Origin: Streptomyces deccanensis
Lineage (GTDB): Bacteria; Actinomycetota; Actinomycetes; Streptomycetales; Streptomycetaceae
NCBI RefSeq assembly: GCF_022385335.1
Contig: NZ_CP092431.1
Coordinates: forward strand, 3,658,001 to 3,722,000
Direction: 5' to 3'
Length of the DNA stretch: 64,000 nucleotides
The first letter of the stretch is position 1, and every line of letters starts with the position of its first letter. Shown here piece after piece: positions 27,818-36,899 of the stretch. Below the pieces are notes generated by a model. It saw only the letters and a list, made by a program, of their open reading frames with translations, was not told the DNA's origin and ran no database searches. The position numbers and the translations under genes are program-made.

Positions 27818-30800
27818 TTGACAGCCACTTTCCTCCCCCGGGCCCGGCGAAGACGCCTGCGCTCGGTGGCGGCGACCGTCGTCCTGGCGATGGCGTTCGA
27901 GACCGCCGTGATCGTGGGAACCACCAATGTGGCACTGGCCGCGGGCCGCGAAGCCCCGGCTGCCGACCGGAACAAGCCGGCGAAGGACCTCGGGTCCGCG
28001 ACCGCCGGATCAGTGGCCGCCGCCCGGCTGAAGGCGAAGATCCAGAACCGTCGGATCGAGGCACTGGACGCCCGCACGGAGACGTCCACGACCTACGTCA
28101 ACCCCGATGGTTCGGTCACCCAGACCGCGTACGCGGGACCGATCCGGTTCCAGGACGACCAGGACCGGTGGCAGGACGTCGACGTCTCCCTGGAGAAGCT
28201 GTCGGACGGCTCGGTCGGCGCCCGGCGGCATCCGCACGGACTGCGCCTGGCCGGAAAGAGCAAGGCCCCCAAGGGGCTGAAGGACGTCGGGGAGAGCACC
28301 GGTTCGGCCGGCGTCCCCCTCGTGACCCTGGAGGGCCGGACCGGGCAGCGGATGCGGCTGGGCTGGTACGGGACCCTGCCCGCGCCGGAGATCGAGGGCG
28401 CGGAGAAGAACATCGCCCGCTACCGGAGCGCGCTGCCCTCGACGGACCTCCTGATCGAGTCGACGCGTACCGGCTACGAGCAGTTCCTGGAGCTGAAGGA
28501 TCGTTCCGCCGTCGACGCGAGCGGGGCGATCACCTACAGCCTGACCGCCAAGGGGCTGACCGCGAAGGAGAAGGCGGACGGCTCGGTCTCCTTCACCGAC
28601 GCCAAGGGCAAGGCCGTCGGGGTCCTGCCCGCGCCGGTGATGTGGGACGCGCAGGTGGACGCCAGGTCCGGTGAGCACAAGCGCACCGCGCCCGTCGCGG
28701 TGAAGGTGGCCCAGGACGGCGACACCGTCACCCTGACCCTGACCCCGGACGCGAAGTTCCTGGCCGACGACACGACGCGGTTCCCGGTGACGATCGACCC
28801 CGCGATCAACGTGGGGACCAGCTTCGACGCCTTCGTGCAGGAGGGTCACACCGCCGACGAGTCCGCCTCCACCGACCTCAAGCTCGGCAACAACGGCTCC
28901 TCCGAGGTGGCGCGGTCGTTCCTGTCGTTCCCGATGAAGAACATCACGGGCAAGCAGATCACCGCGGCGAAGCTCAATCTCTTCGCCTACCACTCGTGGT
29001 CCTGCACCCCGAAGAGCTGGGAGGTGTGGTCCACCGGAGCCGCGAGCACCGCCTCGCGCTGGACCTCGCAGCCGGCCTGGGAGACCAAGTACGCCACCAG
29101 CACCCAGACCAAGGGCTTCTCCAGCGCCTGCAACGACGGCTGGGTGTCCGCCGACGTGACCGCCCTGGCGAAGGCGTGGGCGAGCGGCGGCAACGGCACC
29201 AACCACCTGGGGCTGCGGGCCACGGACGAGACCGACCCGTACGGCTGGAAGCGGTTCAACTCCGGCAACGCGGCCTCCAACACCCCCTATCTGTCGGTCA
29301 CCTACAACTCGATCCCCGAGCAGCCGACCCTGCTGGCCCCGCTGAGCGCGGCGGCCACCAACGACACCACGCCGACGCTGTCGGCGAAGGCCCTGGACGG
29401 TGACGGGTCGCAGGTCACCCTCGACTACGAGGTGTGGACGTCCACCGGAACCTCCGCCCTGCGCACCGGTTCCAGCGCCGCGGTCGCCTCGGGAGCCCAG
29501 GCCAACTGGACCCCGGCCGCCCTCGCGGCGGGCTCCTACAAGTGGCGGGTCCGCGCGGGAGACGGCTCCGCCACCAGTGCCTGGTCGGCTTTCCGCACGC
29601 TGACGGTGGACACCGCGTCCCCCGCCGCGACCTCGGTCACCTCCGGTGACTTCCCCGCCGGGCAGTGGTCCGGCGCTCCGAACGGCAGCGGCGACTTCAC
29701 CGGCGGCTTCACCCTCACCCCGCCGTCGGCGGACGTCAAGGAAGTCCAGTGGCAACTGGACGGTGGAGCCTGGCAGACGATCGCCACCGCGGGCGCGGCG
29801 GTGACGGCCAAGCCGGTGTTCCGCGCGGGCAAGCACCTCCTGACCGCCCGCACGAAGGACGCCGCGGGCAACGCCTCCGCCCAGACCACCTTCACCTTCT
29901 ACGCGGGTTCGGGCGCCGCGCTGCTCGCCCCCGCCCAGGGGGACCGGCCCGCGCGGCGGACCGTCCTGTCCGGCCAGGGCAAGACCGCCGACACGGGGGT
30001 CCGTTACCAGTACCGGCGCGGTGAGACCGACACCTGGAAGGACGTTCCCGTCGCCGATGTGCGACGCAAGTCGGACAACACCGCCGTCGCCGCCTGGCCG
30101 GTGAAGGTGACCGGTGGCGTGCCGGACGAACTCGTCTGGAACATCACCGACACCCTCGCCGAGGACGGTCCGGTGGACATCCGCGCGGTCTTCACCGACG
30201 GCTCCAGCACCGACGCCTCCCCGGCGACCTCCGTCACCGTCGACCGCGACGCGGGGGCCGCGCCGACCCAGGCCGCCGGGCCGGGCGACGTCAACATGCT
30301 CACCGGTGACTACACGGTGTCCGCCACGGACAGTTCGTCGTTCGGACTGACCGCGAGCCGCACCGCGTCCTCACGCCGTCCCACCGCCGGTGGGCAGCAG
30401 GAGGGACAGGTCGCCATCTTCGGTCCGCAGTGGACCGCGGGAACGGCCGCGGAACTCACCGACTCCCAACTGCTGTACATACGCAGGACGTCGAGCACCT
30501 CGGTCGCGCTGGTGGACGTCGAAGGGGAGGAGACCGGTTTCACCGCGACGAGCGGCGGCGGCTGGAAGCCCGAGGAAGGTGCCGAGTCCCTGACCCTGAC
30601 CGGCAGTCTGACGGGCTCCTTCACCCTGAAGGACACCGAGGGGACCACGTCCCAGTTCACCAAGATCGACACGGCCGCGACAACCTGGCAGCTCTCCAAG
30701 AGCTCGCTGTCGACGGAGAACTCCACCACCTCGCTGATCTCGGAGAAGGTCACCGTGGGCGGCGCCGTGCTGGCCCGGCCGAAGTACGCGATCGCCCCCT

Positions 30801-33800
30801 CGTCCGCCGTGAGCAACGAGACCTGCGCGAACGCCCCGTCCACCAAGGGCTGCCGGATCCTGGAGTACCAGTACGCCACCACGACCACGGCGAGCGGCAG
30901 CACGCTGGGCGACTACGCCGGGCAGGTCTACCGCATCCGCCAGTGGTCCACCAACCCGGGCGCGGCGAACGCCACCGCCACCGTGGTCTCCAGCTACGCG
31001 TACGACGCCTCGGGCCGCCTGCGTGAGCAGTGGGATCCCCGGATCTCCCCGGCGCTGAAGACCACCTACACCTACGACAGCGCGGGCCGGGTGGTCACCC
31101 AGACCCCGCCGGGCGAGCTGCCGTGGACGTTCGAGTACGGCAAGGCGGGCTCCAGTTCCGTGGCCGGCGACGGCATGGTGCTGTCCGTGTCGCGGCCCAC
31201 GCTGAAGCCGGGCAGCAAGGACGAGCCCGACGGCGGCAGGGCGGCGCTCTCCCTCGTCTACGACGTCCCGCTGTCCGGCACCAAGGCCCCCAACCAGGTG
31301 GCCCCGGTCGACACCAGGACGTGGGCGCAGACGGACGCCCCCACGGACGCCACCGCCATCTTCCCCGCGGACCAGGTGCCCGCCTCGCACAGCGGGAACG
31401 ATCTCGGTGCCGGGGACTACGACAAGGCGACCACCACCTACACCAACGCCTCGGGGCTCCAGGTCAACACCGGTCTGCCCGGTCGGCACCTGACCACCAC
31501 GCAGTACGACGCGTTCGGCAACATCGTCTTCGAACTGGGGGCCACCAACCGCGAACTCGCGCTCGGCAGCGAGGAATACCAGGTCAACACCCAGAGCGAA
31601 CTCGGCATCCTCTCCGATTCGACGGCCGAGCGCGCCCAGAAGCTGGCCACCGTCGCGAAGTACTCCAGCGACGGCCGGCGGATGGTGGACCAGCTCGGAC
31701 CGCTGCACCTGGTCACCCTGACCAAGCAGCTCCAGGGTGACGCCGACAGCCCCGACATCCCGGCCCGCACCCAGGTGCCCGCGCGGGAACACATCGTCAC
31801 GCGGTACGACGAAGGCCGTCCGACCGACGGGTCCGCCCTGGTCATGGACCAGCCGACCACGACGTCGACGGGTGCCTTCGTCGAGGACTACCCGGCCGAC
31901 GCCGACGTGCGCACCAGCACGACCGCCTACGACTGGGCGAAGGGTCTGCCGGTCAGCAGCGTGACGGACCCGACCGGGCTCAAGCTGACCCGGGCCTCCG
32001 TCTACGACGCCCAGGGGCGCATCACCAAGAACAGCCAGCCCAAGTCCAACGGGGCCGACGCCGGAACGGTGGTGTCGCAGTACTGGTCCGCCACTGGCAC
32101 CGGAGCGTGTGCGGGACGCCCCGAATGGGCGGACCTGCTGTGTTCCAGCGGCCCGGCGGGCAGGATCACCGGGGGCGGCTCGAACCCCGACGAGCTGCCC
32201 ACCAAGACCCTCGAGTACGACCGCTGGGGCAACGCCACCAAGGTCACCGAGACTGCCAACGGGGTGACGCGCACCACCGTCACCACCTACGACGCGGCCG
32301 GCCGGGGCAAGCAGATCCAGATCAGCGGCGGCGTCGGCACGGCCGTACCGACGCAGACCATCACCTTCGATCCCGCCAACGGCCAAGTGGCCACCATGTC
32401 CGACGGCGCGACGACGGTGCGCCATGTCGCCGACAAGCTCGGCCGCGAGATCTCGTACGACGACGGCGCGGGCAACGTCACGCGCACCGAGTACGACGCC
32501 CGCGACCGCGTCACCAGGCGGTCCGACTCGGCACCTTCGGAGACCACGTACGACTACGACAGCCTGACCGGCCTGCCGACCCGGATGCACGACTCCGTCA
32601 TGGGCGGCATCGGCGACGTCACCGGTTCCTACGACTCCGACGGGCGCCTCTACAAGCAGAAGCTGCCGTGGAACATGGACGTCGAGTTCAACCTTGACCC
32701 GACGGGAGCTGAGACCTCGCGCTACTGGCACTGGGAGTCCGGCTGGACGGTCCAGGGCGAGTCGGTCAGCGAGAACATCCACGGTCAGGTCGTCTCCCGC
32801 ACCACGTACACGGGCGGTGGGGCCTACCAGGAGTACTCCTACGACGCGGCCGGTCGCCTGACCAAGGCCGACGACACCCAGACCGGCGTCACGACCCACC
32901 GCGGGTACGGGTTCGACGACAACACCAACCGCACGTCCCTGGTGACCACGGTCGACGACGTGGACGGGGGCGCCCCCACCACCAGGACGGTCGACTCCAC
33001 CTACGACAGCGCCGACCGGCTGATCAGGACCGGCACCGCCTACGACGCCTTCGGGCGCACGACCACCCAGTCGAGCGGTGCCCAGTACTCCTACTACGCC
33101 AACGATCTGGTGCGCCAGATCACGGCGCGCGGCGAGCGCACCACCTGGAGCCTCGACGCGGCCGGGAGGCTCGCCTCGTCCACGACCGAGAGTCAGGACG
33201 ACAACGGGGCCTGGTCCACCACGGCGACCGTCCGCAACCACTACGGGGCCGACGGGGACAACCCGACGTGGATCGGCGAGGGCGACAGCAAGATCACCCG
33301 CAACCTGTCGGACCTGACGGGGAGCCTGATCGCCACCACCGGCGCCGCCGGTGACGTGGTCCTCCAACTCACCAATCTCCACGGTGACATAGCCACCCAG
33401 ATCCCCCTGGCGGACGCCACCACTCCCGTGGTCAACACCTACGACGAGTACGGCAAGCTCCTGCCCGGAACGGACGCGTCCCGCTACGGCTGGCTCGGCG
33501 GCGAGCAGCGCTCGTCCGAGACGCCGAGCGGCGTCACGCTCATGGGGGTCCGCCTCTACGACGCGGACACGGGTCGGTTCCTCTCCGTCGACCGGATCGT
33601 GGGAGGCAACGCCAGTTCGTACGACTACTGCTTCGCCGACCCGGTCAACTGCTACGACATCAGCGGGAACTACAGCATCAACGGCCTCATCCCGGAAGCC
33701 GCGATATGCGCCCTGTTCCTGCTGTGGTGCGCGGACATGAGCTACATCACCTACTGGGCCCTGGGCGAGGCGAAGAAGCGGTACTCGAACAGCGCGAAGC

Positions 33801-34087
33801 AGAACGCCTACCGGCACTGCATCTGGCAGGCGATGCTGACCTGGGCGGTCGGCTCCAGCCTGGCCAAGGCCCTCGGGAACGCGCACGAGAGGAACGCCGG
33901 AAATACCGCGAAGGACAAGCGCGACTCGAAGGCCGACCAGTACAACAACAAGATCGGAAGAAGTCTGGGCGGGAAGATCACGGCCTGGACGTACAAGAAG
34001 GCGAAGGAAACCGCCTGCCGCTTCTGCAAGGACAAGGTCAAGAAGCACAAGCTGAAGTCCAACGCGGCGGGCAAGACATGGGTCTAG
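27818..34087 (+). CDS. Giant secreted RHS/YD-repeat protein with toxin-like C-terminus
   Basis: The 2089-residue product starts at a TTG with AAGGAG 5 bases upstream; ATGs at 27734 and 27764 are possible, but that leader has hairpin structure (GAAGATCTTC and TGCGGG/CCCGCA). A signal peptide ends near NVALA. Residues about 334-494 form a DNRLRE-type domain (LKLGNNGSSEVARSFLSFPM), followed by Ig-like domains. Many YD repeats (YDASGRL, YDSAGRV, YDAFGN) span about 1060-1845, and the RHS core (GVRLYDADTGRFLSVDRIVG) lies near 1900. The last 140 residues hold NAYRHCIWQA and a later AHE and NNKIGR, resembling DUF6973-type RHS tips. It probably acts between cells; toxin activity and immunity are unproven. 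Confidence 0.9.
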   Translation: MTATFLPRARRRRLRSVAATVVLAMAFETAVIVGTTNVALAAGREAPAADRNKPAKDLGSATAGSVAAARLKAKIQNRRIEALDARTETSTTYVNPDGSVTQTAYAGPIRFQDDQDRWQDVDVSLEKLSDGSVGARRHPHGLRLAGKSKAPKGLKDVGESTGSAGVPLVTLEGRTGQRMRLGWYGTLPAPEIEGAEKNIARYRSALPSTDLLIESTRTGYEQFLELKDRSAVDASGAITYSLTAKGLTAKEKADGSVSFTDAKGKAVGVLPAPVMWDAQVDARSGEHKRTAPVAVKVAQDGDTVTLTLTPDAKFLADDTTRFPVTIDPAINVGTSFDAFVQEGHTADESASTDLKLGNNGSSEVARSFLSFPMKNITGKQITAAKLNLFAYHSWSCTPKSWEVWSTGAASTASRWTSQPAWETKYATSTQTKGFSSACNDGWVSADVTALAKAWASGGNGTNHLGLRATDETDPYGWKRFNSGNAASNTPYLSVTYNSIPEQPTLLAPLSAAATNDTTPTLSAKALDGDGSQVTLDYEVWTSTGTSALRTGSSAAVASGAQANWTPAALAAGSYKWRVRAGDGSATSAWSAFRTLTVDTASPAATSVTSGDFPAGQWSGAPNGSGDFTGGFTLTPPSADVKEVQWQLDGGAWQTIATAGAAVTAKPVFRAGKHLLTARTKDAAGNASAQTTFTFYAGSGAALLAPAQGDRPARRTVLSGQGKTADTGVRYQYRRGETDTWKDVPVADVRRKSDNTAVAAWPVKVTGGVPDELVWNITDTLAEDGPVDIRAVFTDGSSTDASPATSVTVDRDAGAAPTQAAGPGDVNMLTGDYTVSATDSSSFGLTASRTASSRRPTAGGQQEGQVAIFGPQWTAGTAAELTDSQLLYIRRTSSTSVALVDVEGEETGFTATSGGGWKPEEGAESLTLTGSLTGSFTLKDTEGTTSQFTKIDTAATTWQLSKSSLSTENSTTSLISEKVTVGGAVLARPKYAIAPSSAVSNETCANAPSTKGCRILEYQYATTTTASGSTLGDYAGQVYRIRQWSTNPGAANATATVVSSYAYDASGRLREQWDPRISPALKTTYTYDSAGRVVTQTPPGELPWTFEYGKAGSSSVAGDGMVLSVSRPTLKPGSKDEPDGGRAALSLVYDVPLSGTKAPNQVAPVDTRTWAQTDAPTDATAIFPADQVPASHSGNDLGAGDYDKATTTYTNASGLQVNTGLPGRHLTTTQYDAFGNIVFELGATNRELALGSEEYQVNTQSELGILSDSTAERAQKLATVAKYSSDGRRMVDQLGPLHLVTLTKQLQGDADSPDIPARTQVPAREHIVTRYDEGRPTDGSALVMDQPTTTSTGAFVEDYPADADVRTSTTAYDWAKGLPVSSVTDPTGLKLTRASVYDAQGRITKNSQPKSNGADAGTVVSQYWSATGTGACAGRPEWADLLCSSGPAGRITGGGSNPDELPTKTLEYDRWGNATKVTETANGVTRTTVTTYDAAGRGKQIQISGGVGTAVPTQTITFDPANGQVATMSDGATTVRHVADKLGREISYDDGAGNVTRTEYDARDRVTRRSDSAPSETTYDYDSLTGLPTRMHDSVMGGIGDVTGSYDSDGRLYKQKLPWNMDVEFNLDPTGAETSRYWHWESGWTVQGESVSENIHGQVVSRTTYTGGGAYQEYSYDAAGRLTKADDTQTGVTTHRGYGFDDNTNRTSLVTTVDDVDGGAPTTRTVDSTYDSADRLIRTGTAYDAFGRTTTQSSGAQYSYYANDLVRQITARGERTTWSLDAAGRLASSTTESQDDNGAWSTTATVRNHYGADGDNPTWIGEGDSKITRNLSDLTGSLIATTGAAGDVVLQLTNLHGDIATQIPLADATTPVVNTYDEYGKLLPGTDASRYGWLGGEQRSSETPSGVTLMGVRLYDADTGRFLSVDRIVGGNASSYDYCFADPVNCYDISGNYSINGLIPEAAICALFLLWCADMSYITYWALGEAKKRYSNSAKQNAYRHCIWQAMLTWAVGSSLAKALGNAHERNAGNTAKDKRDSKADQYNNKIGRSLGGKITAWTYKKAKETACRFCKDKVKKHKLKSNAAGKTWV

Positions 34088-34179
34088 GCCGTTTCTGACG
34101 GCTGCTGAACCTCTGCCCGGGTGGACCGGGGTCGAGCGGGGTGGTGCGCGGGTCGCGCCACCCCGCTCGGCATGTCCGG

Positions 34180-34225
34180 GATCGGCCACTCTGCTGATGG
34201 GCCACTGTGCTGATCGGCCACTCGG
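34180..34225 (+). repeat. Degenerate 16-bp tandem repeat
   Basis: GATCGGCCACTCTGCT (34180-34195) is followed by GATGGGCCACTGTGCT (34196-34211) and a shorter third copy GATCGGCCACTCGG (34212-34225). Confidence 0.6.
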
Positions 34226-34270
34226 TCACGATTGGATTTCGGCCATGGCCGGGCTCTTGCCCCAGCCCCG

Positions 34271-34284
34271 TGTAATCGATTCCA
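34271..34284 (+). promoter_or_regulatory. LacI-type operator 1 of ribose operon
   Basis: TGTAATCGATTCCA is a near-palindromic LacI-family site centred on ATCGAT. An identical copy starts 31 bp downstream, about three helical turns away, on the same face of DNA. Confidence 0.82.
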
Positions 34285-34301
34285 ATCCTCCATGACGTCG
34301 A

Positions 34302-34315
34302 TGTAATCGATTCCA
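34302..34315 (+). promoter_or_regulatory. LacI-type operator 2 of ribose operon
   Basis: This is an identical TGTAATCGATTCCA copy. It lies immediately before GAGGAGG (34317-34323), the ribosome site of the repressor gene, so it can block initiation. This supports autoregulation of the operon. Confidence 0.82.
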
Positions 34316-34332
34316 CGAGGAGGTGGGCGGCG

Positions 34333-35367
34333 GTGGCGGGTATCAAGGACGTCGCGGCCGAGGCGGGGGTGTCCGTCGCCACGGTGTCGCGGGTGCTCAA
34401 CGACCATCCGTCGGTCAGCGCGGAGGCGCGGGCGCGGGTGCTGGCCGCCGTCGAGACGCTGGGGTACCGGCCGAACGCCGTCGCGCGGTCACTGCGTACC
34501 GATCAGACCCACACCCTCGGGCTCGTCATCAGCGACGTGATGAATCCGTACTTCACCGAGCTGGCCCGGTCCGTCGAGGAAGAGGCGCGGGCGCTCGGGT
34601 ACAGCGTGATCATCGGGAACGCGGACGAACGGCCCGAGCTGCAGGACCATCACGTACGGAATCTGCTGGACCGGCGGATCGACGGGCTGCTCGTGTCGCC
34701 GACCGACGGGGGTTCGCCCCTGATGCTGGACGCGATCCGGGCGGGCACTCCGATGGTGTTCGTGGACCGGTGGATCCCCGGCGTGGACGTGCCGGTGGTG
34801 CGTGCCGACGGGCGCGGCGCCGTACGGGATCTCGTCGCCCATCTCCACGGGCTCGGGCACCGGCGGCTCGCGATCATCGCCGGCCCGGCGGCGACCACGA
34901 CCGGGCGGGAGCGTGTCGAGGCCTTCCGGGAGGCGCTCGCCGAGCACGGGTTGGCGCTGCCGGACGCCTACATAGGGCAGGGCGACTTCCAGGCCGAGAG
35001 CGGGCGGCGGGTCACCGAGGGGTTCCTCGACCTGCCCGAGCCGCCCGAGGTCGTGTTCGCGGCGGACAACCTGATGGCGCTCGGCGCGCTGGACGCCGTC
35101 CGCGCGCGCGGGCTGCGGGTGCCGGAGGACGTGGGGCTGGCCGCGTTCGACGACATCCCCTGGTTCGTGCACACCGATCCGCCGATCACGGCGGTCGCGC
35201 AGCCGACGGGCGAGCTGGGGCGGGCCGCCGTGCGGGCCCTGGTCGACCGTATCGAGGGGCGGCCGCCGCGGTCCGTCACCCTTCCCGCACGTCTCGTCGT
35301 ACGCCTCTCGTGCGGCGAGCCCACTCCCCCCGAGCCGTCCCCCGTGACGAACAGGAGCACGTCGTGA
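34333..35367 (+). CDS. rbsR: LacI family repressor of ribose operon
   Basis: This 344-residue regulator has an N-terminal HTH (MAGIKDVAAEAGVSVATVSR) and hinge, then a periplasmic-binding-protein-like effector domain that would sense a pentose. The GTG at 34333 has GAGGAGG upstream. It is the first gene of the operon, and its stop overlaps the GTG start of rbsA (GTGA). Two identical operators precede it. Ribose as inducer is inferred from the neighbours rbsK and rbsD, not from the protein itself. Confidence 0.9.
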   Translation: MAGIKDVAAEAGVSVATVSRVLNDHPSVSAEARARVLAAVETLGYRPNAVARSLRTDQTHTLGLVISDVMNPYFTELARSVEEEARALGYSVIIGNADERPELQDHHVRNLLDRRIDGLLVSPTDGGSPLMLDAIRAGTPMVFVDRWIPGVDVPVVRADGRGAVRDLVAHLHGLGHRRLAIIAGPAATTTGRERVEAFREALAEHGLALPDAYIGQGDFQAESGRRVTEGFLDLPEPPEVVFAADNLMALGALDAVRARGLRVPEDVGLAAFDDIPWFVHTDPPITAVAQPTGELGRAAVRALVDRIEGRPPRSVTLPARLVVRLSCGEPTPPEPSPVTNRSTS

Positions 35368-36899
35368 GCGACCCTGACGAGTTGCTGCGCATCGAAGGCA
35401 TACGCAAGACCTTCCCCGGTGTGGTCGCGCTGGACGGCGTCGACTTCGAGCTGCGCCGGGGCGAGGTGCACGTCCTGCTCGGTGAGAACGGGGCCGGCAA
35501 GAGCACGCTGATCAAGATGCTCTCCGGCGCCTACACGCCCGACGCGGGGCGGATCCTGGCCGGTGGCGAGGAGGTGCGTATCCATGGTGCGCAGGACTCC
35601 GAGCGGCTCGGGATCGCCACCATCTACCAGGAGTTCAATCTCGTGCCCGACCTCACGGTCGCCGAGAACATCTTCCTCGGGCGGCAGCCGCGTCGTTTCG
35701 GGCTGATCGACCGCAAGCGGATGGAGGCCGAGGCCGGCGAGTTGCTGGAGCGGGTGGGCGTGCGGGTGTCTCCCCGCGCGCGCGTGCGTGAACTCGGTAT
35801 CGCGCGGCTCCAGATGGTCGAGATCGCCAAGGCGCTGAGTCTGGACGCCCGCGTGCTGATCATGGACGAGCCGACGGCCGTGCTGACGACCGAGGAGGTC
35901 GAGAAGCTCTTCGCGATCGTGCGGCGGCTGCGCGAGGACGGCGTCGGGATCGTCTTCATCACCCATCACCTGGAGGAGATCGCCGCCCTGGGGGACCGCG
36001 TGACGGTCATCCGGGACGGCAAGAGCGTCGGGCAGGTGCCCGCCACCACCCCGCAGGACGAGCTCGTACGCCTCATGGTGGGGCGGTCGATCGAGCAGCA
36101 GTACCCGAGGGAGCAGGGGGACGCGGGCGCCGGGGAGGCGTTGCTCGTCGTCGAGGGGCTCACCCGGGACGGCGTCTTCCACGACGTGAGCTTCGAGGTG
36201 CGGGCCGGTGAGGTCGTCGGGATCGCGGGGCTCGTGGGGGCCGGGCGTACGGAGGTCGTGCGGGCCGTGTTCGGCGCCGACCCGTACGACGAGGGCGCCG
36301 TGCGGGTCGGCGGTGCCGCGGTGCGCAAGGACGACGTGGGTGCCGCCATGGCCGCCGGGATGGGGCTCGTGCCCGAGGACCGCAAGGGCCAGGGCCTGGT
36401 GCTGGACGCGTCCGTGGAGGAGAACCTCGGCCTGGTGACCCTGCGGGGCGCGACCAGGGGCGGCTTCGTCGACCTCAAGGGGCAGCGGGCGGACGCGGCC
36501 CGGGTCGCCGAGCGGCTCGGGGTGCGGATGGCCGGGCTGCACCAGCACGTGCGCACCCTCTCCGGCGGCAACCAGCAGAAGGTCGTCATCGGCAAGTGGC
36601 TGCTGGCGGACACCAAGGTGCTGATCCTCGACGAGCCGACGCGCGGGATCGACGTCGGCGCGAAGGTCGAGATCTACGAACTGATCAACGAACTGACCGC
36701 CGCCGGGGCCGCCGTCCTCATGATCTCCAGCGATCTGCCCGAGGTGCTCGGCATGAGCGACCGGGTGCTCGTCATGGCCCAGGGGCGGATCGCGGGCGAA
36801 CTCGCCGCCGCCGAGGCCACCCAGGACGCGGTGATGGCGCTCGCCGTGTCCCACCCCACCACCCCTGCGACTGGAACGGAGGCCTCCGATGGCCGCTGA
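35364..36899 (+). CDS. rbsA: Ribose ABC transporter ATP-binding protein
   Basis: This 511-residue protein has two ABC domains in tandem, typical of RbsA-type carbohydrate importers. The first Walker A is LLGENGAGKSTLIKML. The second half has the degenerate GLVGAGRTEVVR and SGGNQQKVVIGKWL signature with LILDEPTRGIDVGAKVE as the second Walker B region. The GTG at 35364 has AGGAG upstream; a longer frame would run through the regulator. It overlaps the next gene by 11 bp and energises the fused permease-binding protein. Confidence 0.93.
   Translation: MSDPDELLRIEGIRKTFPGVVALDGVDFELRRGEVHVLLGENGAGKSTLIKMLSGAYTPDAGRILAGGEEVRIHGAQDSERLGIATIYQEFNLVPDLTVAENIFLGRQPRRFGLIDRKRMEAEAGELLERVGVRVSPRARVRELGIARLQMVEIAKALSLDARVLIMDEPTAVLTTEEVEKLFAIVRRLREDGVGIVFITHHLEEIAALGDRVTVIRDGKSVGQVPATTPQDELVRLMVGRSIEQQYPREQGDAGAGEALLVVEGLTRDGVFHDVSFEVRAGEVVGIAGLVGAGRTEVVRAVFGADPYDEGAVRVGGAAVRKDDVGAAMAAGMGLVPEDRKGQGLVLDASVEENLGLVTLRGATRGGFVDLKGQRADAARVAERLGVRMAGLHQHVRTLSGGNQQKVVIGKWLLADTKVLILDEPTRGIDVGAKVEIYELINELTAAGAAVLMISSDLPEVLGMSDRVLVMAQGRIAGELAAAEATQDAVMALAVSHPTTPATGTEASDGR

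Larger units (their letters stand above)
34088..34332. other. Spacer with 16-bp tandem repeat and ribose operators
   Basis: The spacer has no gene. It contains about three 16-bp units (GATCGGCCACTCTGCT-like, 34180-34225) and then two operators described separately. No immunity gene follows the RHS protein. Confidence 0.7.

Noticed and set aside
30371..34189. 1272-codon minus-strand open frame across the RHS gene
   Set aside because: GC-driven antisense frame without motifs; the plus-strand YD repeats and signal peptide are clearly real.
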